From the NCBI GenBank assembly GCA_021823085.1, contig JAKAPG010000065.1, positions 1 through 8,663 on the forward strand: a DNA stretch of 8,663 nt, given 5' to 3'. The DNA comes from Thermoplasmata archaeon (lineage in GTDB: Archaea > Thermoplasmatota > Thermoplasmata > Lutacidiplasmatales > UBA184). The position numbers and the translations under genes are program-made. The notes below the pieces were generated by a model. It saw only the letters and a list, made by a program, of their open reading frames with translations, was not told the origin of the DNA and ran no database searches. Position 1 is the first letter of the stretch; each line of letters begins with the position of its first letter. This document shows positions 1 through 7,261 of the stretch, piece by piece.

Positions 1-946
1 GCAAGACCTCGCTCGGCTCCGGGAGGTCGTCGGCCGGGATCGCGAGGACGTGCGGCTCGGTCTCGCGGACCTCGCCGTCCCAGACCCGCAGAAGGCCCAC
101 GGCCACGCGGAGCGTCGAGGGTTCGTCCGGGTACGCGAGCCCGATCACGTCCGCGCGCCCGGAACCCCGGCCCACGACGTGCTGGCGGTCGAGCAGGGCC
201 CCCAGCCCTTCGAGGGCATCGCGCAGATGGCTTGCGCGCTCGTACTCCTGGGCCTGCGAGGCCGCGCGCATCTCCGCTTCGAGGATCGGTCGCATCTCGG
301 CCCCGTGGCCCCGGAGGATCTGGGCGGCTTGTTCGGCGCTCTGTCGATAGTCCTCGCGGGAGATCGCTCCGATGCACGGAGCGCTGCACACGCCCAGGTG
401 GTAGTACAGGCACGCCTCCTTGGGAAGGCGTAGGCACCGTCGCAGACGGAAGGTGTCCGTCAACAGCTTCTGGACGCCTCGGGCCTCCCGCGCGCTGGTG
501 TACGGCCCGAACAGCAAGGACCCCGCTCCCCGGCGGGGCCTCCGGACGACGAGAAGGCGCGGATGCTCCTCGCCCATCGTGAGCGCGAGGTAGGGGAAGC
601 TTCGGTCGTCCTTCAGGAGGGTGTTGAGCGGGGGCTGGTACTGCTTGATGAGGCTCGCTTCGAGGAGGAGCGCCTCCCGCTCGTTCCCGGTCGGGACGAA
701 CTCGACGCTCGAGCTCTGGGCGAGGATCGAGCCATCCTTCTCGATCCGGGCGCGCAGGTGATCGAGCACGCGGCGACGCAGGCTGCGAGCTTTGCCGACG
801 TAGACGACCGTTCCCTGCGGCGATCGGAAGAGGTAGACGCCGGGAAGGTCCGGGCCGCGCCGGAACCCCGCGCCGGACTCGGCCGCGAGCCGGCTCGCCG
901 GGACGAACGACGGAAGCTCGACGGGCGGCCGCGCCTCCTCGCTCAT
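1..946 (-). CDS. uvrC: UvrC, excinuclease ABC subunit C (3' end cut off by window edge)
   Basis: UvrC is the dual-incision nuclease of nucleotide excision repair; it acts on the UvrB-DNA complex that UvrA loads. About 315 N-terminal residues are visible; full-length UvrC is usually about 600, so the UvrB-binding remainder, RNase H-like nuclease and HhH domains lie outside. The GIY-YIG nuclease domain is clear: LPGVYLF at 34-40 and VVYVGKARSLRRRV at 47-60, then EALLLEASLIKQYQPPLN (91-108), as in bacterial UvrC. Four cysteines (C171, C179, C187, C191, the last three in CLYYHLGVCSAPC) match the [4Fe-4S] ligands known in bacterial UvrC. A UVR-motif segment follows at about residues 226-248 (EMRAASQAQEYERASHLRDA). 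About 33 residues precede the GIY-YIG domain, slightly longer than usual. The ATG at 944-946 overlaps the uvrA stop as ATGA. I see no Shine-Dalgarno sequence, so coupled translation is likely. Family assignment is very secure. Confidence 0.97.
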   Translation of the reverse strand, partial: MSEEARPPVELPSFVPASRLAAESGAGFRRGPDLPGVYLFRSPQGTVVYVGKARSLRRRVLDHLRARIEKDGSILAQSSSVEFVPTGNEREALLLEASLIKQYQPPLNTLLKDDRSFPYLALTMGEEHPRLLVVRRPRRGAGSLLFGPYTSAREARGVQKLLTDTFRLRRCLRLPKEACLYYHLGVCSAPCIGAISREDYRQSAEQAAQILRGHGAEMRPILEAEMRAASQAQEYERASHLRDALEGLGALLDRQHVVGRGSGRADVIGLAYPDEPSTLRVAVGLLRVWDGEVRETEPHVLAIPADDLPEPSEVL

Positions 947-3810
947 CGAGCCGCGAGGCGACGGAGCGACGGACGGGCCGCCGGAAGCAGCGGAGCCAGG
1001 AACTCGGCCGTGTAGGAGCCGCTCGTAGCGGCGACCTCTTCGGGGGTCCCGCTCGCCAGGAGCCGCCCTCCTTCCGCTCCGCCTTCGGGGCCGAGGTCGA
1101 TCAGCCAGTCGGCCGACTTGAGAACGTCCAGGTTGTGCTCGATGACGAGCACGGTATTGCCCCCCTCACGCAGCCGGAACAGGACCGCGAGGAGACGATC
1201 GACGTCCGCGAAATGCAGACCGGTCGTGGGCTCGTCGAGCAGGTAGAGCGTGCGACCGGTCGGCGGCTTTCCGAGCTCGAAGGCGATCTTGATGCGCTGC
1301 GCCTCGCCTCCGGAGAGGGTCGTCGCGCTCTGCCCGAGCGAGAGGTAGCCGAGCCCCACCTCGCTCAACAGGCGGAGCCGCGACTCGATCCGACGGTGGT
1401 TCTCAAAGAAGGCGAGCGCGTCGTCGACCGTCATCGCGAGCACGTCGGCGATGGACTTTCCCTTGAAGCGCACCTCGAGGGTCTCGGCGTTGAAGCGCTG
1501 GCCGTGGCATTCCTCGCACGCGACGTACACGTCGGGCAGGAAGTGCATCTCGTAGCGGATCACCCCGTCGCCCTCGCAGGTTTCGCAGCGCCCTCCCCGG
1601 ACGTTGAAGCTGAACCGTCCGGGACCGAAGCCCCGTGCCTGGGCCTCGGGGAGGCTCGCGAAGAGGTCCCGGATCGGTGTCATCAGCCCCGTGTACGTCG
1701 CGGGATTGCTGCGGGGAGTCCGACCGATCGGCGACTGGTCGATGAGCAGGACGCGGTCGATCTGATCGATCCCCTCGATGTAGTCGTGCTTCCCCGGAGT
1801 CTCGCGCCCGAGCCCCAGGTGCCGACGGAACGCCTTGTACAGGATCTCGTCCATCAGGGTCGACTTTCCGCTGCCCGAGACGCCCGAGAGCGCCACGAAG
1901 AGTCCGAGCGGGATGCGGATGTCGTCGCCCTTCAGATTGTTCTCCCGTGGGCCGTGCACCACGAGCGCCCGCTCGCCGGGGCTCCGGCGTCGCTCGGGGA
2001 CCGCGATCGATCGTCGGCCGCTCAGGTACTCCCCGGTCAGAGAGCCGCTGGCGGCCCCGATCGCTCCCGGCGGGCCCGAGTAGAGCACGTTTCCGCCCTG
2101 AACTCCGGCGCCGGGACCGAGGTCCACGAGCCAGTCGGACTCGCGCATGGTCTCCTCGTCGTGCTCGACGACGAGCAGCGTGTTGCCGAGATCGCGCAAC
2201 GCCTTCAACGTCGCGAGGAGCCGCCGGTTGTCGCGCGGGTGGAGCCCGATCGACGGCTCGTCCAGGATGTACAGCACTCCGACGAGCCCGCTTCCGATCT
2301 GGGTGGCCAGCGCGATCCGCTCGGCCTCTCCGCCGCTCAGGGTCGAGCTCGCGCGGTCCAGAGAGAGGTACGTGAGACCGACGTTCCGCAGGAAGCCGAG
2401 CCGCGCGCGGATCTCTCGGACGACCTGCCCGGCGATCGACTCTTCCCGCTCGTCGAGCGCCAGCGAATCGAACCACCGGCTCGACTCGGCGACCGTCATC
2501 GAGGCGACATCGGCGATCGAGCGGTCGCGCACGGTGACGGCGAGGCTCTCGGGCTTGAGCCTCCGTCCGCCGCACCGCCGGCACGGATGGAATGCCATGA
2601 ACCCCATGTAGTACTCCTTCACGCTCTCGGACTTCGTGTGCTTCCACCGTCGCTCGACCGCGCCGACCAGCCCCTCGGCAAGCCAAGCGCCGCCCCACCA
2701 CCAACGCGACCAGCGCGGACCGCCACCGAGGTTCCGCTCCGAACCGTACATCAACGCCTTCCACCCGGCCTCGGGGAGCTCTCGCACGGGGTGCTTCGGA
2801 TCGTAGCCAAACAGCGCTCCGAACCGATCCAGGGCTTCGCGCCCCGGCGTGAGACCCCAGACGGCGATCGCCTTGGTGAGCGGCTTTGCCTTGTCCGGGA
2901 CGATGAGGTCCGGGTCGGCGTGGAGGGTCGCCCCGATCCCGAGGCACTCCGGACAGGCGCCGAACGGATTGTTGAAGCTGAACATGCGCGGCTGGAGCTC
3001 CTCGATCGAGAACCCGCATACCGGGCAACCCCGACGGCTGGAGAACGTCGCGCGTTCGCCCTTCGGGCCCCGCACGATCACGAGACCATCGGCGAGCGTG
3101 CGGCCCAGCTCGACGGCCTCGGTCAGGCGCGTCGCGTCCTCCGCGTCGAGAACAAACGCATCGACGACGACCTCGATCGAGTGCTTTCGCTTCTTGTCCA
3201 GCTTGGGGGCAGCCCCCGGGAACTTCACCTCGGTTCCGTCGATGACGAACCGTCGGTAGCCGTCGGCGCGCAGCTTCTCGATGATCTCCCGGTGCTCTCC
3301 CTTCTTCGCGCTCACGATCGGCGCGAGGATCTCGATCCGCTGCCCGGTCGAACGCGTCGTGATCGTGCGAACGATGCGGTCCACCGACTGCGGAGCGATC
3401 TCGGTTCCGTCGTTCGGGCAGTGGGGTACTCCGACCCGGGCGAACAGGAGGCGAAGGTAGTCGTGGATCTCGGTGACCGTGCCGACCGTGGATCGCGGGT
3501 TGCGGCTGCCCGCCCGCTGTTCGATCGCAATCGCGGGAGGGAGGCCATCGATCGAATCGACGTCCGGCTTGTCCATCTGCCCGAGGAACTGGCGGGCGTA
3601 CGCCGAGAGGCTCTCGATGTACCGTCGCTGACCCTCGGCGTAGAGGGTGTCGAACGCGAGCGAGGACTTGCCCGAACCGCTGACCCCGGTGACGACGATG
3701 AACCGGTGGCGCGGGAGGTCGATCGAGATGTTCTTCAGGTTGTGCTGTCGCGCGCCGCGGATGCGGATGGCATCGGTCGGTTCGGCCAAGGATCCTCGCT
3801 CCGAACTCAC
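943..3810 (-). CDS. uvrA: UvrA, excinuclease ABC subunit A (DNA damage-recognition ATPase)
   Basis: UvrA is the dimeric ABC-type ATPase that finds bulky DNA lesions and loads UvrB in nucleotide excision repair. The reading frame gives 955 residues, normal for the family (about 940-970). Both ABC modules are intact. Module I has Walker A GVSGSGKS (42-49), signature LSGGEAERI (491-499), Walker B ILDEPSIGLHP (515-525) and H-loop VVEHD (547-551). Module II has Walker A GVSGSGKST (643-651), signature LSGGEAQRI (832-840), Walker B LLDEPTTGLH (857-866) and H-loop VIEHN (889-893). Zinc modules are C262/C265/C286/C289 and C742/C745/C765/C768; a further CX2C pair lies at C410/C413. A Trp-rich stretch sits at 362-381. 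The GTG start at 3808-3810 overlaps the upstream stop as GTGA. A TTG at 3787-3789, seven codons in, has a better-placed GGAG and also fits the family N-terminus, so the exact start is open. UvrA in archaea is generally held to be of bacterial origin. Confidence 0.98.
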   Translation of the reverse strand: MSSERGSLAEPTDAIRIRGARQHNLKNISIDLPRHRFIVVTGVSGSGKSSLAFDTLYAEGQRRYIESLSAYARQFLGQMDKPDVDSIDGLPPAIAIEQRAGSRNPRSTVGTVTEIHDYLRLLFARVGVPHCPNDGTEIAPQSVDRIVRTITTRSTGQRIEILAPIVSAKKGEHREIIEKLRADGYRRFVIDGTEVKFPGAAPKLDKKRKHSIEVVVDAFVLDAEDATRLTEAVELGRTLADGLVIVRGPKGERATFSSRRGCPVCGFSIEELQPRMFSFNNPFGACPECLGIGATLHADPDLIVPDKAKPLTKAIAVWGLTPGREALDRFGALFGYDPKHPVRELPEAGWKALMYGSERNLGGGPRWSRWWWGGAWLAEGLVGAVERRWKHTKSESVKEYYMGFMAFHPCRRCGGRRLKPESLAVTVRDRSIADVASMTVAESSRWFDSLALDEREESIAGQVVREIRARLGFLRNVGLTYLSLDRASSTLSGGEAERIALATQIGSGLVGVLYILDEPSIGLHPRDNRRLLATLKALRDLGNTLLVVEHDEETMRESDWLVDLGPGAGVQGGNVLYSGPPGAIGAASGSLTGEYLSGRRSIAVPERRRSPGERALVVHGPRENNLKGDDIRIPLGLFVALSGVSGSGKSTLMDEILYKAFRRHLGLGRETPGKHDYIEGIDQIDRVLLIDQSPIGRTPRSNPATYTGLMTPIRDLFASLPEAQARGFGPGRFSFNVRGGRCETCEGDGVIRYEMHFLPDVYVACEECHGQRFNAETLEVRFKGKSIADVLAMTVDDALAFFENHRRIESRLRLLSEVGLGYLSLGQSATTLSGGEAQRIKIAFELGKPPTGRTLYLLDEPTTGLHFADVDRLLAVLFRLREGGNTVLVIEHNLDVLKSADWLIDLGPEGGAEGGRLLASGTPEEVAATSGSYTAEFLAPLLPAARPSLRRLAAR

Positions 3811-4529
3811 GCCGGTAGCAGCTCCCGGACGGTCTCTTCCAGGCGCTTGAGAACGTGCTCCTGGATCCGATGTCCGAGCGCGGCGTTCGCCGGTCGAGTA
3901 TCCCCGACGACGCTCTCGGGCCAAGTCTCGGGTCCCCGGGGGCCCGGAAGGAAGGCGCTGCCGCGGGAGGGGACCACGGGTCGTGCGGGTCCGACCGACT
4001 CGGGAGCGAGGGCCATCACCCGCGACGTTTCGAGGAGCCCTGCGTGCCCGTCGGTCGCCGGCGCGAGCTCTCCCCGGAGTTCGTACACAAAGTCGTAGTC
4101 CGAGAGGACCACGACCCGCGTCGCGGGGTAGCTGCGCATGGTATAGTCGGCCGCCTCCCGGAGGGCGGCCATGTGACTGCGCTCCGCGTGACCGGAGATG
4201 ACCAAGATGCGACGCACCCCCATGCGCGCCAGCTCCCCGAGGACCCCGGCCGCGTGCTCGCTCAGGTCGCGAATCCTCAACGAGACCGTACCGGCGAAGC
4301 GGCTCGCCTCCGGCGCGACTCCGTAGGGGAGCGTCGGTGCGATCACGGCGTTCGTGCGCTCGGCCAGCGCCCGCGCGGTCGCCTCGGCCTGGATCTGATC
4401 CGCCCCCAGGGGAAGGTGCGGTCCGTGCGCCTCCAGCGCGCCGACCGGAAGGAGGACGAGGGGGTTCGTCGTCAGGCGAGCCTCCCACGACCTCGAATCG
4501 AGGGTCGAAAGGTACGTCGCGGCTCCCAT
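3807..4529 (-). CDS. Creatininase-family metal-dependent amidohydrolase (ArfB/MftE-like)
   Basis: This 240-residue protein belongs to the creatininase family, metal-dependent hydrolases or proteases that cut amide bonds. Members include creatininase, the archaeal FAPy deformylase ArfB (flavin/F420 route) and MftE. Expected ligands are present: E33 and H35 in GALEAHGPHLPLGADQ (30-45), D44, and H114 and E116 in SGHAERSH (112-119). That is nearly the spacing of creatininase itself (E34, H36, D45, H120, E122). The usual NGHGGN motif reads SGHAER here, so it is not a textbook ArfB. A later HAGLLETS segment matches the family's HAGxxETS motif. Its substrate cannot be read from the sequence. It is the first gene of an operon, overlapping uvrA by four bases. 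ATG 4529 is preferred because a TATA-like box is centred 29 bases upstream, implying a leaderless message; ATG 4535 would add two residues (MR) and is equally possible by homology. Confidence 0.9.
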   Translation of the reverse strand: MGAATYLSTLDSRSWEARLTTNPLVLLPVGALEAHGPHLPLGADQIQAEATARALAERTNAVIAPTLPYGVAPEASRFAGTVSLRIRDLSEHAAGVLGELARMGVRRILVISGHAERSHMAALREAADYTMRSYPATRVVVLSDYDFVYELRGELAPATDGHAGLLETSRVMALAPESVGPARPVVPSRGSAFLPGPRGPETWPESVVGDTRPANAALGHRIQEHVLKRLEETVRELLPA

Positions 4530-4554
4530 TCTCATCGATCCGAGCGGGCGGAGG

Positions 4555-4561
4555 TATTTAA
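4555..4561 (-). promoter_or_regulatory. TATA-like box for the creatininase-uvrA-uvrC operon
   Basis: On the minus strand the 70-bp gap between topA and the creatininase gene contains CCTTAAATACC, an AT-rich island in very GC-rich DNA. It resembles the archaeal TATA consensus. Its centre (about 4558) is 23 bases from the ATG at 4535 and 29 from the ATG at 4529. Archaeal transcription usually starts about 25-27 bases past the box centre, so the message would start almost at the start codon. There is no obvious Shine-Dalgarno sequence in between, which fits leaderless initiation. Inferred from position only. Confidence 0.55.
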
Positions 4562-4605
4562 GGCGGGACGGGAGGAAGTGTAACGCCGTGGCCGGGCGGC
4601 GGCCG

Positions 4606-7104
4606 TCAGGGAACCGTGCGCGCGGGAGCCGCGACCGAGCCGGACGGTTCCGTGGTCGCTGGGGGTGGGCGGGTCTTTCGGGAGCGTCCCACCGGTCCAG
4701 CCCCCCCGGCCCCGGCCCGCGTGCGCGGCTTCGGCACCGCAGTGCCGCGGGCGGCCCCCGTCTTCGCGCGACGGGAGGTCCGGCCCTTCGGCGAGGCCCG
4801 GGTCTTCGCAGGCTTCTCCACCTTGGCCCGCGTGGGACAGTCCGGGTTGATGCACAGCGTCCAGGGAGGCCGGCCCGCCTCGATCGCGGTGACGACCGGC
4901 GCGTGGCACACGGGACACGGCTCGGGCGAGCGCTCGAGCTTTCCGCGCTGAGGAAGCGGGTACGTGGTCCGACACTCGGGGTACCCCGAGCATCCGACGA
5001 AACGCTTGCCGAGGAAGGAGTAGCGGATCTCGAGCGGCTTGCCGCACGTCGGACACGGCCCGGCACGGAAGGCCCGGTGGTGCTCCTCGCACTCTGGGTT
5101 CATGCAGAAGAGCTCGGGGCGCTGCCCGCGGAAGACGATCTTGACGCGGGGCATCCGACACTTCGCGCACAGGAAGTCGGGCGCGGGTTCGACGAAGCCG
5201 GCGGCCGGGAGCGGGAAGCTTACCGAACAGCTCGCCGGGTTGTTCGAGCACTGGATCCATCGCATCCCGCGGGGGCTGCGTTCGATCCGCAGCGCCCCTC
5301 CGCATTTCGCGCACGGACCGACGAATCGCTGGCGGTCGAGCGCGCTGCGGATCGTCGCGCGAACGCCGTCGACGTTCTTGGAGAGGAGATCGTAGGCCTC
5401 GCGCAGCATGTCGCGCGACTCGCTCAGCACCTCGTCCTTCGGCTTCCTCGATTCGGCGACGAGTTCCATATCGTCCTCGAGCCGATGGGTCATCTCGGGT
5501 CGCGTGATCACGGGAGCGTACGCCCGGAGGGCCTCGGTCACCGCGATGCCCGTCCCGGTGGGCTCGAGCCCGCGTTGAGAAACGTAGCGCCGATCGAAGA
5601 GCTTCTGCAGAACGTCATGCCGGGTGGACTTCGTTCCGAGCCCCAAGCGCTCCATCTCCTGGATCAGCGAGCCCTGGGTGTAGCGTCGCGGAGGCTTCGT
5701 CTTCTCCTCGACGAGCCGGAGATCCCGGACGGGGACCGTCGATCCCACCTTCAATGCCGGGATCGCGATCTCCTCCGGGGTGGAATAGGGATAGACTCGG
5801 TACCAGCCCGGGTCCGTGATCGTTTGGCCCGCGGCCTCGAACGGTTCCTCGCGGATGGAGACCTTCACGGTCCGCCTGCGCCCGATGGCATCGGGGGCGA
5901 GGGTCGCCAGGAATCGCCGCACGACGAGCTCGTAGACCTTCGCGTGATCCGGCTTGAGCTTTCGAGGATCGACAACCCCGGTCGGGTAGATGGGAGGGTG
6001 GTCCGTCGTCTCGGTGCGCCCCCGAGTCGCTCGGAACGTGGGCTGGTCGAGAACGTACGCGGCGGCCTCAGCGAACACGCTGTCGCGGAACTTCTCGGCG
6101 AGCGTCTTGAGGCCGACCCCTCGTGGGTAGACCGTGTTGTCCGTTCGCGGGTAGCTGATCAGTCCCTGGGTGTAGAGGTCCTCCGCGATCCGCATCGCCA
6201 TGGCCGCGCCGAGGCCCAGCCGGGTCGCCTCCGCGACGAACAGGGTCGTGGAGAACGGTATCGGGGGTCGTCGGCGGGTTTCCTCCTCGGAGAACTCCTG
6301 TACGGTCCCCTCGCTGGCCCCCTCAACCTTCGCAAACATCCGCGTCGCTTCCCTGCGATCCTCCCAGATCCCGTGGGCGTGGGTGAGCTCGAACGTCTCC
6401 TCGCCGACAACGCCCGTCGCGACGATCTGCCAATAGGGGGTGGGGACGAACTCCTTGATGGCTTGGTCGCGTTCGACCAGGAGGGCCAGAGTCGGCGTCT
6501 GGACGCGACCGACGGACAGGAAGTTCCGACCCCGCTGCTCCGCCGTGATCGACAGGTATCGCGTGAGCACCGCGCCCCAGACGAGGTCGATCTCTTGTCG
6601 GGCCTCCGCGGCCATCGCGAGCGCTCCGTCGAGCGATTCGAGGTGCTCGAAGCTCTGTTCGATCGCCTCGCGGGTCAGCGCGCTGTATCGCGCGCGCTTC
6701 ACCTCGATCGTCGGGTGTACCTTCTGGAGGAGCTCGAGGCACTCGAGCCCGATCAGCTCCCCTTCGCGATCGAAGTCGGTCGCGAGGATGACCCGGTCGA
6801 ACTCGCGGACGATCGATTGGAGGGCTCCGACGATGCCTCCCTCGGTGACCCGCTTGATCGGGGGTGCGTCGAGGAGCTTCGGGAGAATCTCGAGCTCCCA
6901 ACCCGCGAGTTCCGAGGGATAATCGAGCTCGACGATGTGACCCCGCAGTCCGATGACGGCGTACGGCCCTTCCGGCCGCTCGAAGCGGAAGACGTTCGTC
7001 CCGGCCACGCGCGAACGTTGCATGTGCCCGTCGGAGAGCACGATGGCGATGCGCAGGGCGGTGTTGAACTTCTCTGCGACGACGAGCGACCGGATCGGAG
7101 GCAT
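4606..7104 (-). CDS. topA: DNA topoisomerase I, type IA, archaeal type with four C-terminal zinc ribbons
   Basis: This is an 832-residue type IA topoisomerase, which relaxes negative supercoils by single-strand passage through a 5'-phosphotyrosine link. The N-terminal TOPRIM domain has its acidic residues: E11 in VVAEK, and D110, D112 and E114 in ATDFDREGE (108-116). The catalytic tyrosine is Y318 with R320 in GLISYPRTDNT (314-324). SVGRVQTPTLALLV (197-210) is also typical. The C-terminal third carries four zinc ribbons: C598/601/619/626, C646/649/667/672, C684/687/705/711 and C730/733/751/756. Each has CX2C, then exactly 17 residues, then a second cysteine pair. Residues about 757-832 are a low-complexity tail rich in Lys, Arg, Pro, Ala and Gly, presumably DNA-binding and disordered. 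ATG 7104 is the only sensible start, since the next ATG upstream (7116) is followed at once by TAA. It is transcribed away from the tRNA gene. There is no reverse-gyrase helicase domain. Assignment is secure. Confidence 0.97.
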   Translation of the reverse strand: MPPIRSLVVAEKFNTALRIAIVLSDGHMQRSRVAGTNVFRFERPEGPYAVIGLRGHIVELDYPSELAGWELEILPKLLDAPPIKRVTEGGIVGALQSIVREFDRVILATDFDREGELIGLECLELLQKVHPTIEVKRARYSALTREAIEQSFEHLESLDGALAMAAEARQEIDLVWGAVLTRYLSITAEQRGRNFLSVGRVQTPTLALLVERDQAIKEFVPTPYWQIVATGVVGEETFELTHAHGIWEDRREATRMFAKVEGASEGTVQEFSEEETRRRPPIPFSTTLFVAEATRLGLGAAMAMRIAEDLYTQGLISYPRTDNTVYPRGVGLKTLAEKFRDSVFAEAAAYVLDQPTFRATRGRTETTDHPPIYPTGVVDPRKLKPDHAKVYELVVRRFLATLAPDAIGRRRTVKVSIREEPFEAAGQTITDPGWYRVYPYSTPEEIAIPALKVGSTVPVRDLRLVEEKTKPPRRYTQGSLIQEMERLGLGTKSTRHDVLQKLFDRRYVSQRGLEPTGTGIAVTEALRAYAPVITRPEMTHRLEDDMELVAESRKPKDEVLSESRDMLREAYDLLSKNVDGVRATIRSALDRQRFVGPCAKCGGALRIERSPRGMRWIQCSNNPASCSVSFPLPAAGFVEPAPDFLCAKCRMPRVKIVFRGQRPELFCMNPECEEHHRAFRAGPCPTCGKPLEIRYSFLGKRFVGCSGYPECRTTYPLPQRGKLERSPEPCPVCHAPVVTAIEAGRPPWTLCINPDCPTRAKVEKPAKTRASPKGRTSRRAKTGAARGTAVPKPRTRAGAGGAGPVGRSRKTRPPPATTEPSGSVAAPARTVP

Positions 7105-7127
7105 CTCGCGTTACATGGCCCGGTCCT

Positions 7128-7135
7128 CTAGATAA
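7128..7135 (-). promoter_or_regulatory. Possible TATA-like box for topA
   Basis: The minus-strand sequence TTATCTAG has its centre about 27-28 bases upstream of the topA ATG (7104), the distance expected if transcription begins at the start codon. No Shine-Dalgarno sequence is close enough to the ATG. An alternative AT-rich patch, GAAAATC at about 7147-7153, would give a leader of about 20 bases. The match to consensus is weak and the call rests on position. Confidence 0.35.
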
Positions 7136-7171
7136 CCGTGCGGGACGATTTTCATCGGCCGGGCTCCCTGA

Positions 7172-7195
7172 ACGTACGTGCGCGCGTGCGCGTGC
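7172..7195. repeat. 24-bp alternating purine-pyrimidine tract (potential Z-DNA)
   Basis: From 7172 to 7195 purines and pyrimidines alternate without a break, starting ACGTACGTGCGCGCG and continuing TGCGCGTGC. Runs of CG and TG/CA of this kind are the classic Z-DNA-forming type under negative supercoiling. It lies between the divergent topA and tRNA-Phe promoters. Only the base pattern is seen; structure in vivo is inference. Confidence 0.6.
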
Positions 7196-7199
7196 CCTA

Positions 7200-7223
7200 G
7201 CCGGCGACGAGTTCTCCGCCGGC
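7200..7223. repeat. 7-bp GC inverted repeat with 10-base loop
   Basis: GCCGGCG at 7200-7206 is the exact reverse complement of CGCCGGC at 7217-7223, separated by ACGAGTTCTC. It could form a hairpin or a two-fold protein site in the topA/tRNA intergenic region. No T-run follows on either strand, so it is not a simple terminator. In GC-rich DNA a stem this short can occur by chance. Confidence 0.4.
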
Positions 7224-7261
7224 GGGTCCCCGGATCCGCCTATGGGGCCGAGCGTCGCGAA

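Noticed and set aside
1135..4098. Very long plus-strand open frame (987 codons) opposite uvrA and the creatininase gene
   Set aside because: It lies antisense to uvrA, whose domains are all intact, and its predicted protein is Arg/Glu/Asp/Pro-rich with no recognisable motif. Long antisense frames are expected in GC-rich genes because stop codons are scarce.
3811..4488. Possible N-terminal extension of UvrA in the same frame
   Set aside because: The added sequence is Arg/Gly/Pro-rich and is simply the creatininase gene read in another frame. UvrA similarity starts only at the DAIRIRGARQHNLKN segment.
4532..5314. Minus-strand 260-codon frame overlapping the 3' part of topA and the gap after it
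   Set aside because: It is another frame of the zinc-ribbon region of topA. Its composition is biased and it shows no motif of its own.
4588..7131. Plus-strand open frame of 847 codons opposite topA
   Set aside because: Same reason: antisense to a fully recognisable topoisomerase, with low-complexity composition and no family match.
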